From: Owenweeksia sp964619125 | GTDB lineage: Bacteria; Bacteroidota; Bacteroidia; Flavobacteriales; Schleiferiaceae | Assembly (NCBI GenBank): GCA_964619125.1 | Contig: CAZUCA010000014.1 | Span: 1-61,705, forward strand | DNA: 61,705 bases | Direction: 5' to 3' | Shown here: one piece after another, positions 26,456 through 34,517 of the stretch | How the letters are laid out: every line of letters starts with the position of its first letter | Position numbering within the stretch: position 1 is the first letter of the stretch | The notes under the pieces: model-generated | What the model was told of the DNA's origin: nothing | Databases searched by the model: none | Seen by the model: the letters and a program-made list of their open reading frames with translations, nothing else | Program-made: the position numbers and the translations under genes

Positions 26456-27478
26456 ATGAAAATGATCGACCTGCGCTCCGATACTGTTACCCGTCCTACC
26501 CCGGCCATGCTGGAAGCTATGACCAAGGCTGCCGTAGGTGACGATGTGTTTTCAGAAGATCCCACCGTAAATGCGCTGGAGGAGAAGGCGGCTGCTTTCT
26601 TCGGCATGGAGGCAGCCCTTTATTGCCCCAGCGGCACCATGACCAACCAGATTGCCATAAATGTGCACACTCGCCCCGGCGATGAAATTATCTGCCACCC
26701 CTATTCGCACATCTATGTTTATGAAGGGGGAGGGATGGCTTTTAACAGCGGCTGTCAGCCCAAATTCGTGCAAGGAGAGCGAGGAATGCTGAAAGCAGAG
26801 GATGTATCAGCGGCCATTGCCCCTGATGATATTCATGCCGCCCGCAGCGGCTTGATTTCGGTGGAAAACACCATGAATAAGGGGGGTGGCGCCTGTTACG
26901 ATCTGGAAGACCTGCGGGCTATTGGCGCAATAGCAAGGTCTAATAGCATCCCTTTCCACCTCGATGGGGCACGTCTGGCCAATGCCCTGGTGGCTAAAAA
27001 GCAGGACCCAAAAGAATACGGTCAGATTTTCGATTCCATCTCCCTCTGCCTGAGCAAAGGCCTGGGGTGCCCGGTGGGATCGCTGCTGGTGGGAAGCAAA
27101 GCATTTATCAGGGAGGGCCGCCGGGTGCGCAAGAAGTTTGGTGGTGGCATGAGGCAGGCCGGCTTTATTGCCGCTGCCGGTATTTATGCCCTCGACAACC
27201 ACCTGGGGCGCCTGGCTGAAGACCATCAGAATGCCCAGGCACTCAAAGACGCGCTTAGCAATTGCTCCCTGGTCGCGCGCCTCGATCCGGTTGAAACCAA
27301 TATTGTGATATTTTACCTTAAGGAAGGGGTGGATCAAAACCACTTTCTGAACCGACTTAAAGAGGCAGGCATACTGCTGGTATCGATGGGCGAGGGAAAG
27401 CTGCGCATGGTCACTCATCTCGACCTGGACGAAAACGACATCCAGCGGGTTACTGAAGTACTAAAGTCGCTCCGCTAA
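26456..27478 (+). CDS. Low-specificity L-threonine aldolase (beta-eliminating lyase family)
   Basis: PLP enzyme that cleaves threonine or allo-threonine to glycine and acetaldehyde in the cytoplasm. The start is set at ATG 26456 (MKMIDLRSDTVTRPTPAM); ATG 26462 also fits. A TTG seven codons earlier is unlikely. Seen are LRSDTVTRP, VGDDVFSEDPTVN, CPSGTMTNQIA, FHLDGARLANA (the Asp that binds the PLP ring nitrogen) and SLCLSKGLGCPVGSLL, with the Schiff-base lysine. Total 340 residues, the usual size. It follows the PorV-type gene after 74 bases. Confidence 0.93.
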   Translation: MKMIDLRSDTVTRPTPAMLEAMTKAAVGDDVFSEDPTVNALEEKAAAFFGMEAALYCPSGTMTNQIAINVHTRPGDEIICHPYSHIYVYEGGGMAFNSGCQPKFVQGERGMLKAEDVSAAIAPDDIHAARSGLISVENTMNKGGGACYDLEDLRAIGAIARSNSIPFHLDGARLANALVAKKQDPKEYGQIFDSISLCLSKGLGCPVGSLLVGSKAFIREGRRVRKKFGGGMRQAGFIAAAGIYALDNHLGRLAEDHQNAQALKDALSNCSLVARLDPVETNIVIFYLKEGVDQNHFLNRLKEAGILLVSMGEGKLRMVTHLDLDENDIQRVTEVLKSLR

Positions 27479-27535
27479 GCTTTGGCCCGGTATTGACCAT
27501 TGAACAATACCCAGCTCTCACCACTTGCATTAGCC

Positions 27536-27543
27536 TAATTTTG
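27536..27543 (+). promoter_or_regulatory. Probable -7 element of the amidase-ChaN operon
   Basis: TAATTTTG fully matches TAnnTTTG and ends four bases before the ATG at 27548. If used, the transcript would start at or next to the start codon (a leaderless or nearly leaderless mRNA). No well-spaced TTG was found upstream. Confidence 0.4.
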
Positions 27544-27547
27544 AATT

Positions 27548-28840
27548 ATGGCCCTTACGCGCTTTTTAATTTTAATTTTTGGCCTCAGCCTTGGCAACCT
27601 CCAGGCACAAACCACCCGGGAATTCGAGGTGGAGTTTGAATCTGACTGCTGGCTCGAGAGCTTCGCTTACAGTGAAGAATTTGCCCTCAAACTGCCGCCA
27701 GAAGTGGATTTTACAGGACTGTCCGCATTTGCCATGAATCCACGATTGGAAGTAGAACTCCAGTATCGCCTTAAGCATAATCAGCAATGGGGTGATTGGC
27801 AAGCCATCGCTCCAAACAATCACGACGCCACCTCCGACCGGAAGACCTATGTGGCAGAGCCGGTATATGAGCCGTTTAGCCACATTCAGTTTCGCAGTAG
27901 TGACAGCCTTGATATCCCGGTAATTTTCCGCCTTTTCCTGGCAGGGGTGGAAAAAAAAAGCCCTGAAGCCAGCCTTCCGAGCAGCACCTCAGAAAACTGT
28001 AGCTGTCCCCCTCCCGCCTATTGTGGGCGTAGCTGCTGGTGCCCTGACGGAAATTGCAGCACCGGCTACACCCCCACCCCCACTCAATCCACTCATATCA
28101 TTGTCCATCACTCTGCCGGTTTCAATGCCAGTAGCGACTTTAAAGCCGTAGTTGCTTACTATTGGGATTTACACGTTAACACCAACGGCTGGGATGACAT
28201 TGGTTACAACTGGCTGATTGATGGCAACGGCAGGATTTACGAGGGGCGTGGCAGTGGTAATACTGGCTCTCACTTCAGTTGTATGAACAGCCAAACCACC
28301 GGTATTTGCATGATCGGCAACTTTGAAAATCATAACCCCACCGTATTGGCTAAGGAGGCGCTGAAAAACCTGCTGGCCTGGGAGGCTTGTGACAAAACTA
28401 TTGCCCTGGCAGATAGCAGCCTGCACAGTTCCTCGCAACTTATTCTGAGACATGTTTCCGGTCACCGCGATGGCAATGTGGCCCAGCAGGGTTGCCCCTC
28501 AGGGACGGTATGCCCTGGTGGCTGGCTGTACCAGCAAATCCCGGCCATTGTAAGTGAGGTGGCCGGCAGGGCCTGCCTGGGCGGCCTAAGCATGACCGAC
28601 GAAAAAGCAGTTACGGCCAGGGTTTACCCCAATCCTTTCCAGACCAAAATACAACTTAGTTGGCCCTCTGCACAGGCAAGGCAATTATCGGTTTATAACC
28701 TGCAGGGTCAGCCGGTAAAACGATTTTTCAGCCGCCAACAGCAAGTAGAGCTAAGACTGAGTAACTTGCCGGCCGGAAGCTATATTCTCAAAATAAGTAG
28801 CCCCGACCAAATCAGTGTTCAACACATCGTCAAAAATTAA
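27548..28840 (+). CDS. T9SS-secreted N-acetylmuramoyl-L-alanine amidase (PGRP/amidase_2)
   Basis: Cleaves the amide bond between the glycan and peptide of peptidoglycan, outside the cell. The 430-residue protein has a signal peptide (to about residue 20), a beta-rich N-terminal domain, and a Cys-rich linker with seven cysteines between residues 151 and 170. The amidase_2/PGRP domain (about 180-335) shows the zinc ligands in THIIVHHSAG (H187), VSGHRD (H306) and QQGCPSG (C316), and the catalytic Tyr in DIGYNWLID (Y220). A type A sorting domain follows from about 357 (VYPNPF ... LPAGSYILKI). Export is via T9SS. Its stop overlaps the next start (TAATG). A role in lysing or feeding on other bacteria is plausible. 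Confidence 0.93.
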   Translation: MALTRFLILIFGLSLGNLQAQTTREFEVEFESDCWLESFAYSEEFALKLPPEVDFTGLSAFAMNPRLEVELQYRLKHNQQWGDWQAIAPNNHDATSDRKTYVAEPVYEPFSHIQFRSSDSLDIPVIFRLFLAGVEKKSPEASLPSSTSENCSCPPPAYCGRSCWCPDGNCSTGYTPTPTQSTHIIVHHSAGFNASSDFKAVVAYYWDLHVNTNGWDDIGYNWLIDGNGRIYEGRGSGNTGSHFSCMNSQTTGICMIGNFENHNPTVLAKEALKNLLAWEACDKTIALADSSLHSSSQLILRHVSGHRDGNVAQQGCPSGTVCPGGWLYQQIPAIVSEVAGRACLGGLSMTDEKAVTARVYPNPFQTKIQLSWPSAQARQLSVYNLQGQPVKRFFSRQQQVELRLSNLPAGSYILKISSPDQISVQHIVKN

Positions 28841-29697
28841 TGAAAAGTCTCTACTTCTGCCTTGGTGTTCTGGTATTCAACCTCAGTACTTATGCCCAAC
28901 AACTGCCTGCCTATGCTCTTTTCCGCAGCAATGGTGAGCCCGTTGATTTTTACAGCATGACCGACGAACTGGCTAAAGCTGACGTGATCCTCTTTGGTGA
29001 GTTGCACAATAACCCCATTGCCCACTGGCTGCAATATGAAACCGCCATTAACCTGATCAATACAAGCCCCCGCCTGGTGCTGGGCGCCGAAATGCTGGAG
29101 ACCGATAACCAGGGCGCTCTCAACCTCTACCTACAGGATAGTATTGACCAAAAAGGACTGGATACCATGGCCAGGTTGTGGAGCAATTACCAGACAGATT
29201 ATCATCATTTGGTTAAGCTGGCTAAAGACAGCGGACTGAGCTTTATCGCCACCAATGTACCCCGACGCTACGCCCGCCTCGTTTACACCCATGGTTTTGA
29301 AAGTCTCGATAGCCTGGATGAAGAAGAAAAGGCCTGGATGGCCCCTCTTCCCATTGCTTATGATCCTGAATTGCCTGGCTACCGTAAGATGCTGGAAATG
29401 ATGCAAGGCCATGGTGGTGACAATCTACCCAAAGCCCAGGCCCTTAAAGACGCCACTATGGCCTGGAGCATTCTGCAAAACCGGCCACGCAAAGGACTTT
29501 TTCTGCACTTTAATGGCGACTATCATTCTGCTGATCACGAAGGAATAAGCTGGTATTTGCATCAGGAAAGGAAAAGGCTGAAAGTCATGACCATCAGCAC
29601 CGTGACCCAGGCCAGCCTCGATAACCTCAGTGAGGACTTTAAGGGCCGGGCGGATTACATCCTGGTGGTAGATGAAAATATGACCACCAGCTATTAA
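28840..29697 (+). CDS. ChaN family (Tiki/haem-binding uptake superfamily) secreted protein
   Basis: A 285-residue exported protein with a signal peptide ending near STYAQ. ChaN-family motifs are VILFGELHNNPIAHWLQYET near residue 50, LGAEMLET, FIATNVPRRYARLVY and LFLHFNGDYHSADHEGISWY near residue 225. ChaN binds haem in Campylobacter, while related Tiki domains are proteases with the same GExH and H motifs; both remain possible here. The gene is translationally coupled to the T9SS amidase. It ends in a stop shared with the convergent recX (TTAA, 29694-29697). Confidence 0.87.
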   Translation: MKSLYFCLGVLVFNLSTYAQQLPAYALFRSNGEPVDFYSMTDELAKADVILFGELHNNPIAHWLQYETAINLINTSPRLVLGAEMLETDNQGALNLYLQDSIDQKGLDTMARLWSNYQTDYHHLVKLAKDSGLSFIATNVPRRYARLVYTHGFESLDSLDEEEKAWMAPLPIAYDPELPGYRKMLEMMQGHGGDNLPKAQALKDATMAWSILQNRPRKGLFLHFNGDYHSADHEGISWYLHQERKRLKVMTISTVTQASLDNLSEDFKGRADYILVVDENMTTSY

Positions 29698-30182
29698 TCG
29701 GGAAGCTCCTGTTTTACTGCATCCCATACCAGCTCCGGCTCAAATCCGCGGCTTATGGCATAGCTGGCCAGCTTGCCCCGGCGCTCGAAGTTATTGCTAC
29801 CCCGCAATGACTTTAGCTTTTTTTGAATGATTTCAGCCAGAGTTTGGAGGTAATGCTCTTCATCAATTTCGGCAAAGGCCTTACGCATAATATAGTCTGA
29901 CAGGCCATGCCGGTAAAGCTCACTGTTGATTTTGCGACGTCCCCACTTCTTTATTTGAAACTTTCCCCTTACGAAGGCCCGTGCGAAGCGCTCCTCGTTC
30001 AGGAAATTCTCATTGATAAGTTCCACGATCAATTCATCAACCACGGCCTCAATTAAGCCATAGCTGCTCAGCTTTTCGCGCACTTCCAGCTGACTGCGCT
30101 CGCGGTAGGCACAAAAATTCCTGATCTTTTCACGCGCTTCCCCAAGGTCATAGATTTTAGATGACCCTGCCGGTTTAGCCAT
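29694..30182 (-). CDS. recX: Regulatory protein RecX
   Basis: Modulates RecA filament growth. The 162-residue protein carries three helical repeats of the RecX fold: AREKIRNFCAYRERSQLEVR, LINENFLNEERFARAFVRGK, and KWGRRKINSELYRHGLSDYI. The last of these is the most conserved RecX element. Its start overlaps the end of the DUF4286 gene by eight bases, so it is the last gene of the serS operon. RecA is not in the window. Confidence 0.93.
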   Translation of the reverse strand: MAKPAGSSKIYDLGEAREKIRNFCAYRERSQLEVREKLSSYGLIEAVVDELIVELINENFLNEERFARAFVRGKFQIKKWGRRKINSELYRHGLSDYIMRKAFAEIDEEHYLQTLAEIIQKKLKSLRGSNNFERRGKLASYAISRGFEPELVWDAVKQELPD

Positions 30183-30486
30183 GGTCGTGTTCTACCCTGA
30201 GTATAGTGCGGAAAGCCAACGCCCGGTCACCGTAGCGCTGAAGAGTTTCGGCCTGTAATTTAGGCGCATACATTTCCTGGTAAAGTTTCAGGGTTTCCAG
30301 GTCCTTTACCGAGTACTGAATGGAATAGGTTAGGCCACTATCGGCCTCGGCCATAACCTGTAACATGCGGCAGGCCTTAAACAAGCCGGTCTCCATAACA
30401 TCCGGAATATGTGACTCCTTCATCCATTTGAGCCAATCGTCGTGAATGGCTTCCTCAATATTTACGGTAACATTATAAATGTACAT
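30175..30486 (-). CDS. DUF4286 family protein
   Basis: A 103-residue cytoplasmic protein with a ferredoxin-like pattern: MYIYNVTVNIEEAIHDDWLK, WMKESHIPDVMETGLFKACR, then a conserved YSIQYSVKDLETLKLYQEMY segment. These match DUF4286, a Bacteroidota family of unknown function. It sits between the TPR gene (four-base gap) and recX (eight-base overlap), so it is co-translated with them. Confidence 0.88.
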   Translation of the reverse strand: MYIYNVTVNIEEAIHDDWLKWMKESHIPDVMETGLFKACRMLQVMAEADSGLTYSIQYSVKDLETLKLYQEMYAPKLQAETLQRYGDRALAFRTILRVEHDHG

Positions 30487-30490
30487 AGAC

Positions 30491-32296
30491 TCAATTTAAG
30501 ATATCCCCCCGCAATTGCCGGTAGCGCTTGCGCGCCTCACTGGCATAAAAACTATCAGGGTGCTTGCTGAAAATTTCCTCGTAAAGCTTTTGGGCCTCGC
30601 CCGGATCATTAAGATGCAATTCATAGAGCAAGCCCAGTTCGTAAAGAGCATCATCGGCCAGGATATCGTCAGCGTGTTGGTTGATTAATAGCCGGAGATC
30701 TTCTACTGCCTCCCGGTAGCGCTTTTGCCCGCTTAGGATCCTGCTCTTTAGCAGCAACACCTCATCCTGAATAGAATGACCCGGAAAGGCAATTTCCATC
30801 ATCTCCAAAACTTCCAGTGCTGAATCTTTCTGGTTCTGATAATTAAGCAGGTCGGCCCGGGCGTACATTGACATGGCTTCACTATTGGTGTCGAGGGCAA
30901 TATTATCGGTAATAAGAATTGAGTAGTAGAGAGCGTCATTGGCTATCAGCTTGGAAGTTGAAGCTTTAAGGGCGTTGAAAATTCCTTGTGCCCATTGGAA
31001 GTCCCCCACGTAGTAAGCAGCCCGTGCCCTTTTAAATTTTGCTTCCTGACCGATAGGCGACTGCTCAAAGGCTTTTTCGGCCTGGGTGTAATAAATGATG
31101 GCGTTCCAGCGGTCACCACTATATAAAAGTATATCGGCCAGCTTGATTTTCGCCCGGGCCTGGTCCTCCAGACCAATATAGCCGGTAGTGATAATTCGCT
31201 CCAGGATAGCAATCGCCGTATCGGTTTGATTTAACTGGAAAGCGGTGAGATCGGCCAGTTCTATCGAAAGCTCGCCAACTTCGGGCTGGCCTTTTAATTT
31301 TTTTAAAACCTTAAAGTAGTCACCCTGCACCGCCAGCCAGGCGTCTCTGCCGGCATCCGGCTGGCTTTGTAAACGCAGCTTTTCAGCCTTCAGATCATAC
31401 ACCAGCGCGGACTCATAAAAAGGGCTTTCAGGCCCTGATTTAATTATGTAATCAAACACCCGCCGGGCCAGGAGGTACTCTTCATTATTGAGGGCTACTT
31501 CGCCCAGTTCAAAGAGTTCTGCCTTATTGCCAGGCCGGCGTTTATCCAGAGCCCGCAATTGGGTAAAGGCCCCGGAAAAGTTCTTTTCCTTTACAAAAAT
31601 GAAAACCAGTAATTCGTTGAGGGTTTCAGGTCCCCCGCCCTGTATTTCACGAATCAGCAGCTCCTTAAGGTAATCAGTGTTCTCACTGCTGCTCTCTTCA
31701 TCAAGAGCCCGTCCTAAGAGTTGCTTCACGGTGTTGAGATAACTGGGCTGCCGCTTGATCATCATTACATAGGCACCGTACATTTTTTTAACATCCCCCA
31801 ATTCGCCGTACAGGAGAGCCTTCTGATAGTCGTAATTGGCATTGGGCACATATTGCTCAGCCAGCTTATACAGTTCGAGGGCTATTCGGGGATAGCCCTT
31901 GCGCTGAAAGGCATTGGCAAAGCCATAGGAAGTACCCGGACTCTTTACAATGCGCTCCTTAATTTCTTCAATAACCTTATCAGCCTTGGAGCTCTTATCC
32001 TGTTCGAGGTACACAAAAACCAGGTCAGCGTAATAGTCATAATGATTGCCGCGACTTAGCCTGATGTAATTTTCAATCAGCTTTTCGGCATCGCGATACT
32101 CTTCCAGGGCCAGGTAGCTATTAAAGGAGAGCTCATACACACTACGGTCATTATTTCCCTGCAAAGGCTCCAGGTAACGGAGAGCCTTTTCATAGTCTTC
32201 CTGCTGAAAATACTGCCGGGCCAAACGCAGTTCCTCCTGAGCGTAAAGCCCGCCAGCGGCCAACAATAGCAATATAAGGTAGAAAGTTTTGCGCAT
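30491..32296 (-). CDS. Tetratricopeptide-repeat protein, exported
   Basis: A 601-residue protein with a signal peptide (MRKTFYLILLLLAAGGLYAQ) followed by at least ten TPR-like units, for example LRLARQYFQQEDYEKALRYL, ELGEVALNNEEYLLARRVFD, IIYYTQAEKAFEQSPIGQEA and ALYELGLLYELHLNDPGEAQ. The repeats resemble the solenoid proteins that act as periplasmic or outer-membrane-associated scaffolds in Bacteroidota, with YbgF-type repeats at the end. The partner is unknown. It lies 39 bases after the small lipoprotein gene in the serS operon. Confidence 0.87.
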   Translation of the reverse strand: MRKTFYLILLLLAAGGLYAQEELRLARQYFQQEDYEKALRYLEPLQGNNDRSVYELSFNSYLALEEYRDAEKLIENYIRLSRGNHYDYYADLVFVYLEQDKSSKADKVIEEIKERIVKSPGTSYGFANAFQRKGYPRIALELYKLAEQYVPNANYDYQKALLYGELGDVKKMYGAYVMMIKRQPSYLNTVKQLLGRALDEESSSENTDYLKELLIREIQGGGPETLNELLVFIFVKEKNFSGAFTQLRALDKRRPGNKAELFELGEVALNNEEYLLARRVFDYIIKSGPESPFYESALVYDLKAEKLRLQSQPDAGRDAWLAVQGDYFKVLKKLKGQPEVGELSIELADLTAFQLNQTDTAIAILERIITTGYIGLEDQARAKIKLADILLYSGDRWNAIIYYTQAEKAFEQSPIGQEAKFKRARAAYYVGDFQWAQGIFNALKASTSKLIANDALYYSILITDNIALDTNSEAMSMYARADLLNYQNQKDSALEVLEMMEIAFPGHSIQDEVLLLKSRILSGQKRYREAVEDLRLLINQHADDILADDALYELGLLYELHLNDPGEAQKLYEEIFSKHPDSFYASEARKRYRQLRGDILN

Positions 32297-32335
32297 GGTT
32301 TACAGGATCAGGCTGATACAGGGAAATTAAGGTTT

Positions 32336-32872
32336 CTACTTTACAACGCTCACCAGGGAGTCATAGTGCTCGCGCCGGAGCTCCCAAATTTGCATAGACT
32401 GGCGGGCACTGTGATAGTTTTTGTCTACCTGAAATTTAAGCTGCTCAGTAGCCCGTCGCTCATCGTAAAGATACTCTTTGGCCTCGCTTTGATTCAGCTT
32501 CTCATCTTTAAGACTGTTGTGAAGCGTTTCCAGCTGATGAGCGGCATACTCAACCGCCTTTTCCAAATCCTCATGATTTTCGGCGTAGCGATTGAGCCCC
32601 TTTCTCAAGGTAGCCAGTTGGCCCATTTCCACTACCCAATACTGTTTATTGGTATCAGGCACCGGGGCTGACCGCAGCACTTCAAAGCGGCGGTTTACCT
32701 CGCTTAGTTCTGACTTCACCTCGGCTACGCTAATACTGTCCAGCATCAGGTCATAGCGCTGCACCTCACTGCGTAGCGAATCAACAGTCGCCAGCTCCCG
32801 TTCGTATTCAGCCGTGCCATTGCAGGCGATGGTCAAAGTAATAAATGCTATGCCCAGCAGGCCTGACCTCAT
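32336..32872 (-). CDS. Coiled-coil lipoprotein, unknown
   Basis: The start is chosen at 32872, where ATG overlaps the serS stop as TAATG and gives MRSGLLGIAFITLTIAC, a compact lipoprotein signal; ATG at 32881 is the alternative. The mature 160 residues are almost entirely charged and helical (YERELATVDSLRSEVQRYDL, LSEVNRRFEVLRS, NHEDLEKAVEYAAHQLETLH), so a coiled coil is likely. I do not recognise a family. It may pair with the TPR solenoid encoded next. Confidence 0.8.
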   Translation of the reverse strand: MRSGLLGIAFITLTIACNGTAEYERELATVDSLRSEVQRYDLMLDSISVAEVKSELSEVNRRFEVLRSAPVPDTNKQYWVVEMGQLATLRKGLNRYAENHEDLEKAVEYAAHQLETLHNSLKDEKLNQSEAKEYLYDERRATEQLKFQVDKNYHSARQSMQIWELRREHYDSLVSVVK

Positions 32873-34140
32873 TAAATCCATTCAAAGCCGGTGTAAGGGG
32901 TTAATACTTCAGGAATACGGATGCCCTTTTCGCTCTGGTTGTTTTCGAGCAAAGCCGCTAATACCCTTGGGAGGGCAAGGGCGCTGCCGTTAAGTGTATG
33001 ACAGAGCTGGGTTTTATTTTCGCCATTGCGGAAGCGCAGCTTCATGCGGTTACTCTGAAAAGTCTCAAAATTTGACACTGAGCTCACTTCGAGCCAACGC
33101 TCCTGGGCGGCGCTCCATACTTCAAAGTCGTAAGTAAGAGCCGAGGTAAAGCCCATATCGCCACCGCATAAACGGAGGATGCGATATGGAAGCTCCAGTT
33201 TTTGCAGGAGACCGGCCACATGCTCTACCATTTCGTCCAGCACCTGGTATGACTGCTCGGGATGCACCACGTTTACAATCTCCACCTTGTCGAACTGATG
33301 CAATCGATTAAGTCCGCGCACGTCTTTACCATAACTACCGGCTTCACGGCGGAAGCAAGGTGTATAAGCGGTACAACGTACCGGCAAGTCATCCTCCTTT
33401 AAAATTTCATCGCGGAAGAGGTTGGTAATAGGCACTTCGGCAGTGGGAATAGCAAAGAGGTTATCGGCCTGCATATGGTACATCTGTCCTTCCTTATCGG
33501 GCAGCTGACCGGTACCGAAACCAGAAGCTTCATTGATAAAGTGGGGCGGTATATATTCTTCGTAGCCGGCCTTTTGGTTTTCCTCCAGAAAGAAGTTAAT
33601 CAGGGCTCTTTGCAAGCGAGCACCCTTACCGGTGTACACCGGGAAACCAGCGCCGGTAATTTTCACCCCCAGGTCGAAACTGATCAATTTGAGCTCATCG
33701 GCCAGCTCCCAATGGGGTTTAGCTCCCTCATACAAGCCGGGCTTCTCGCCTACCTCCTTCACTACCTCGTTATCTTCCTCTCCGGCGCCGGCTGGCACCG
33801 AGGCATGAGGTACGTTTGGCAGGCCTAACAGTTCGTCTTCGAGCTGCTGCTTTATTTCTTCCTGACGGGCCTGCAATTCCTTGCTCTTTTCCTTCAGCTC
33901 ACCGGTACGGGCCTTCATGGCATTGGCCTCATCGCGCTTGCCTTCCTTAAAAAGAATACCGATCTCCTTACTGATCTTATTGCTTTCGGCCAGAACCGAA
34001 TCGAGCTCGGTTTGCACTTCCCGCCGCTGCTCATCCAGCTTCAGAATATTGTCAATAGTAGACTTGGCGTCAATTTTCCGCTTGCTAAGACCGGCGGTCG
34101 CGGCATCGGCATTATTACGTAAATAGGAAAGCTCCAGCAT
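32872..34140 (-). CDS. serS: Seryl-tRNA synthetase
   Basis: Charges tRNA-Ser. The 422-residue class II synthetase has an N-terminal coiled-coil arm (about residues 30-110), motif 2 at FRREAGSYGKDVRGLNRLHQ with the preceding TAYTPC, and motif 3 near the end (LNGSALALPRVLAALLENNQ). Length and order are standard. It heads a five-gene operon with a lipoprotein, a TPR protein, DUF4286 and recX. The upstream terminator at 34176-34213 separates it from rplU-rpmA, so it needs its own promoter in 34141-34175. Confidence 0.97.
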   Translation of the reverse strand: MLELSYLRNNADAATAGLSKRKIDAKSTIDNILKLDEQRREVQTELDSVLAESNKISKEIGILFKEGKRDEANAMKARTGELKEKSKELQARQEEIKQQLEDELLGLPNVPHASVPAGAGEEDNEVVKEVGEKPGLYEGAKPHWELADELKLISFDLGVKITGAGFPVYTGKGARLQRALINFFLEENQKAGYEEYIPPHFINEASGFGTGQLPDKEGQMYHMQADNLFAIPTAEVPITNLFRDEILKEDDLPVRCTAYTPCFRREAGSYGKDVRGLNRLHQFDKVEIVNVVHPEQSYQVLDEMVEHVAGLLQKLELPYRILRLCGGDMGFTSALTYDFEVWSAAQERWLEVSSVSNFETFQSNRMKLRFRNGENKTQLCHTLNGSALALPRVLAALLENNQSEKGIRIPEVLTPYTGFEWI

Positions 34141-34175
34141 GTTCTGTTAAAAAATTTTGGCTAAGATATAAACAT

Positions 34176-34213
34176 AAAAACCCTGACAAGCCATAGCCTG
34201 TCAGGGTTTTTTT
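34176..34213 (-). terminator. Intrinsic terminator of the rplU-rpmA operon
   Basis: The perfect stem CCCTGACA (34181-34188) pairs with TGTCAGGG (34199-34206), flanked by A5 and T7, so it can act on both strands. It lies 27 bases past the rpmA stop. Confidence 0.9.
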
Positions 34214-34239
34214 ATCGAAAATCTACATTCCGGACAGGC

Positions 34240-34497
34240 CTAATTTACAGGCTCAACCGATACGTAAGATTTATTGTCTCTTTTCTTTTTGAAAACCACT
34301 GTACCGTCAATCAGGGCAAACAAGGTGTGGTCTTTACCAATACCTACGTTGTCACCAGGATTGTGCTTGGTACCGCGCTGGCGCACGATGATGTTACCGG
34401 CAATAGCTTGCTGGCCACCAAAGATCTTCACACCAAGGCGTTTACTTTCTGATTCTCTACCGTTCTTGGAGCTACCAACTCCTTTCTTGTGAGCCAT
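34240..34497 (-). CDS. rpmA: 50S ribosomal protein L27
   Basis: An 85-residue ribosomal protein near the peptidyl-transferase centre. It has the canonical MAHKKGVGSSKNGRESESKR start, GVKIFGGQQAIAGNIIVRQR and GTKHNPGDNVGIGKDHTLFA. The N-terminal extension cleaved in Firmicutes L27 is absent. It follows rplU by 20 bases and ends before a strong terminator. Confidence 0.98.
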   Translation of the reverse strand: MAHKKGVGSSKNGRESESKRLGVKIFGGQQAIAGNIIVRQRGTKHNPGDNVGIGKDHTLFALIDGTVVFKKKRDNKSYVSVEPVN

Positions 34498-34517
34498 TTC
34501 TTAAAACTTTTGATTTA

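Noticed and set aside
26807..27418. 203-residue open frame on the minus strand
   Set aside because: Antisense to the threonine aldolase gene; no domain.
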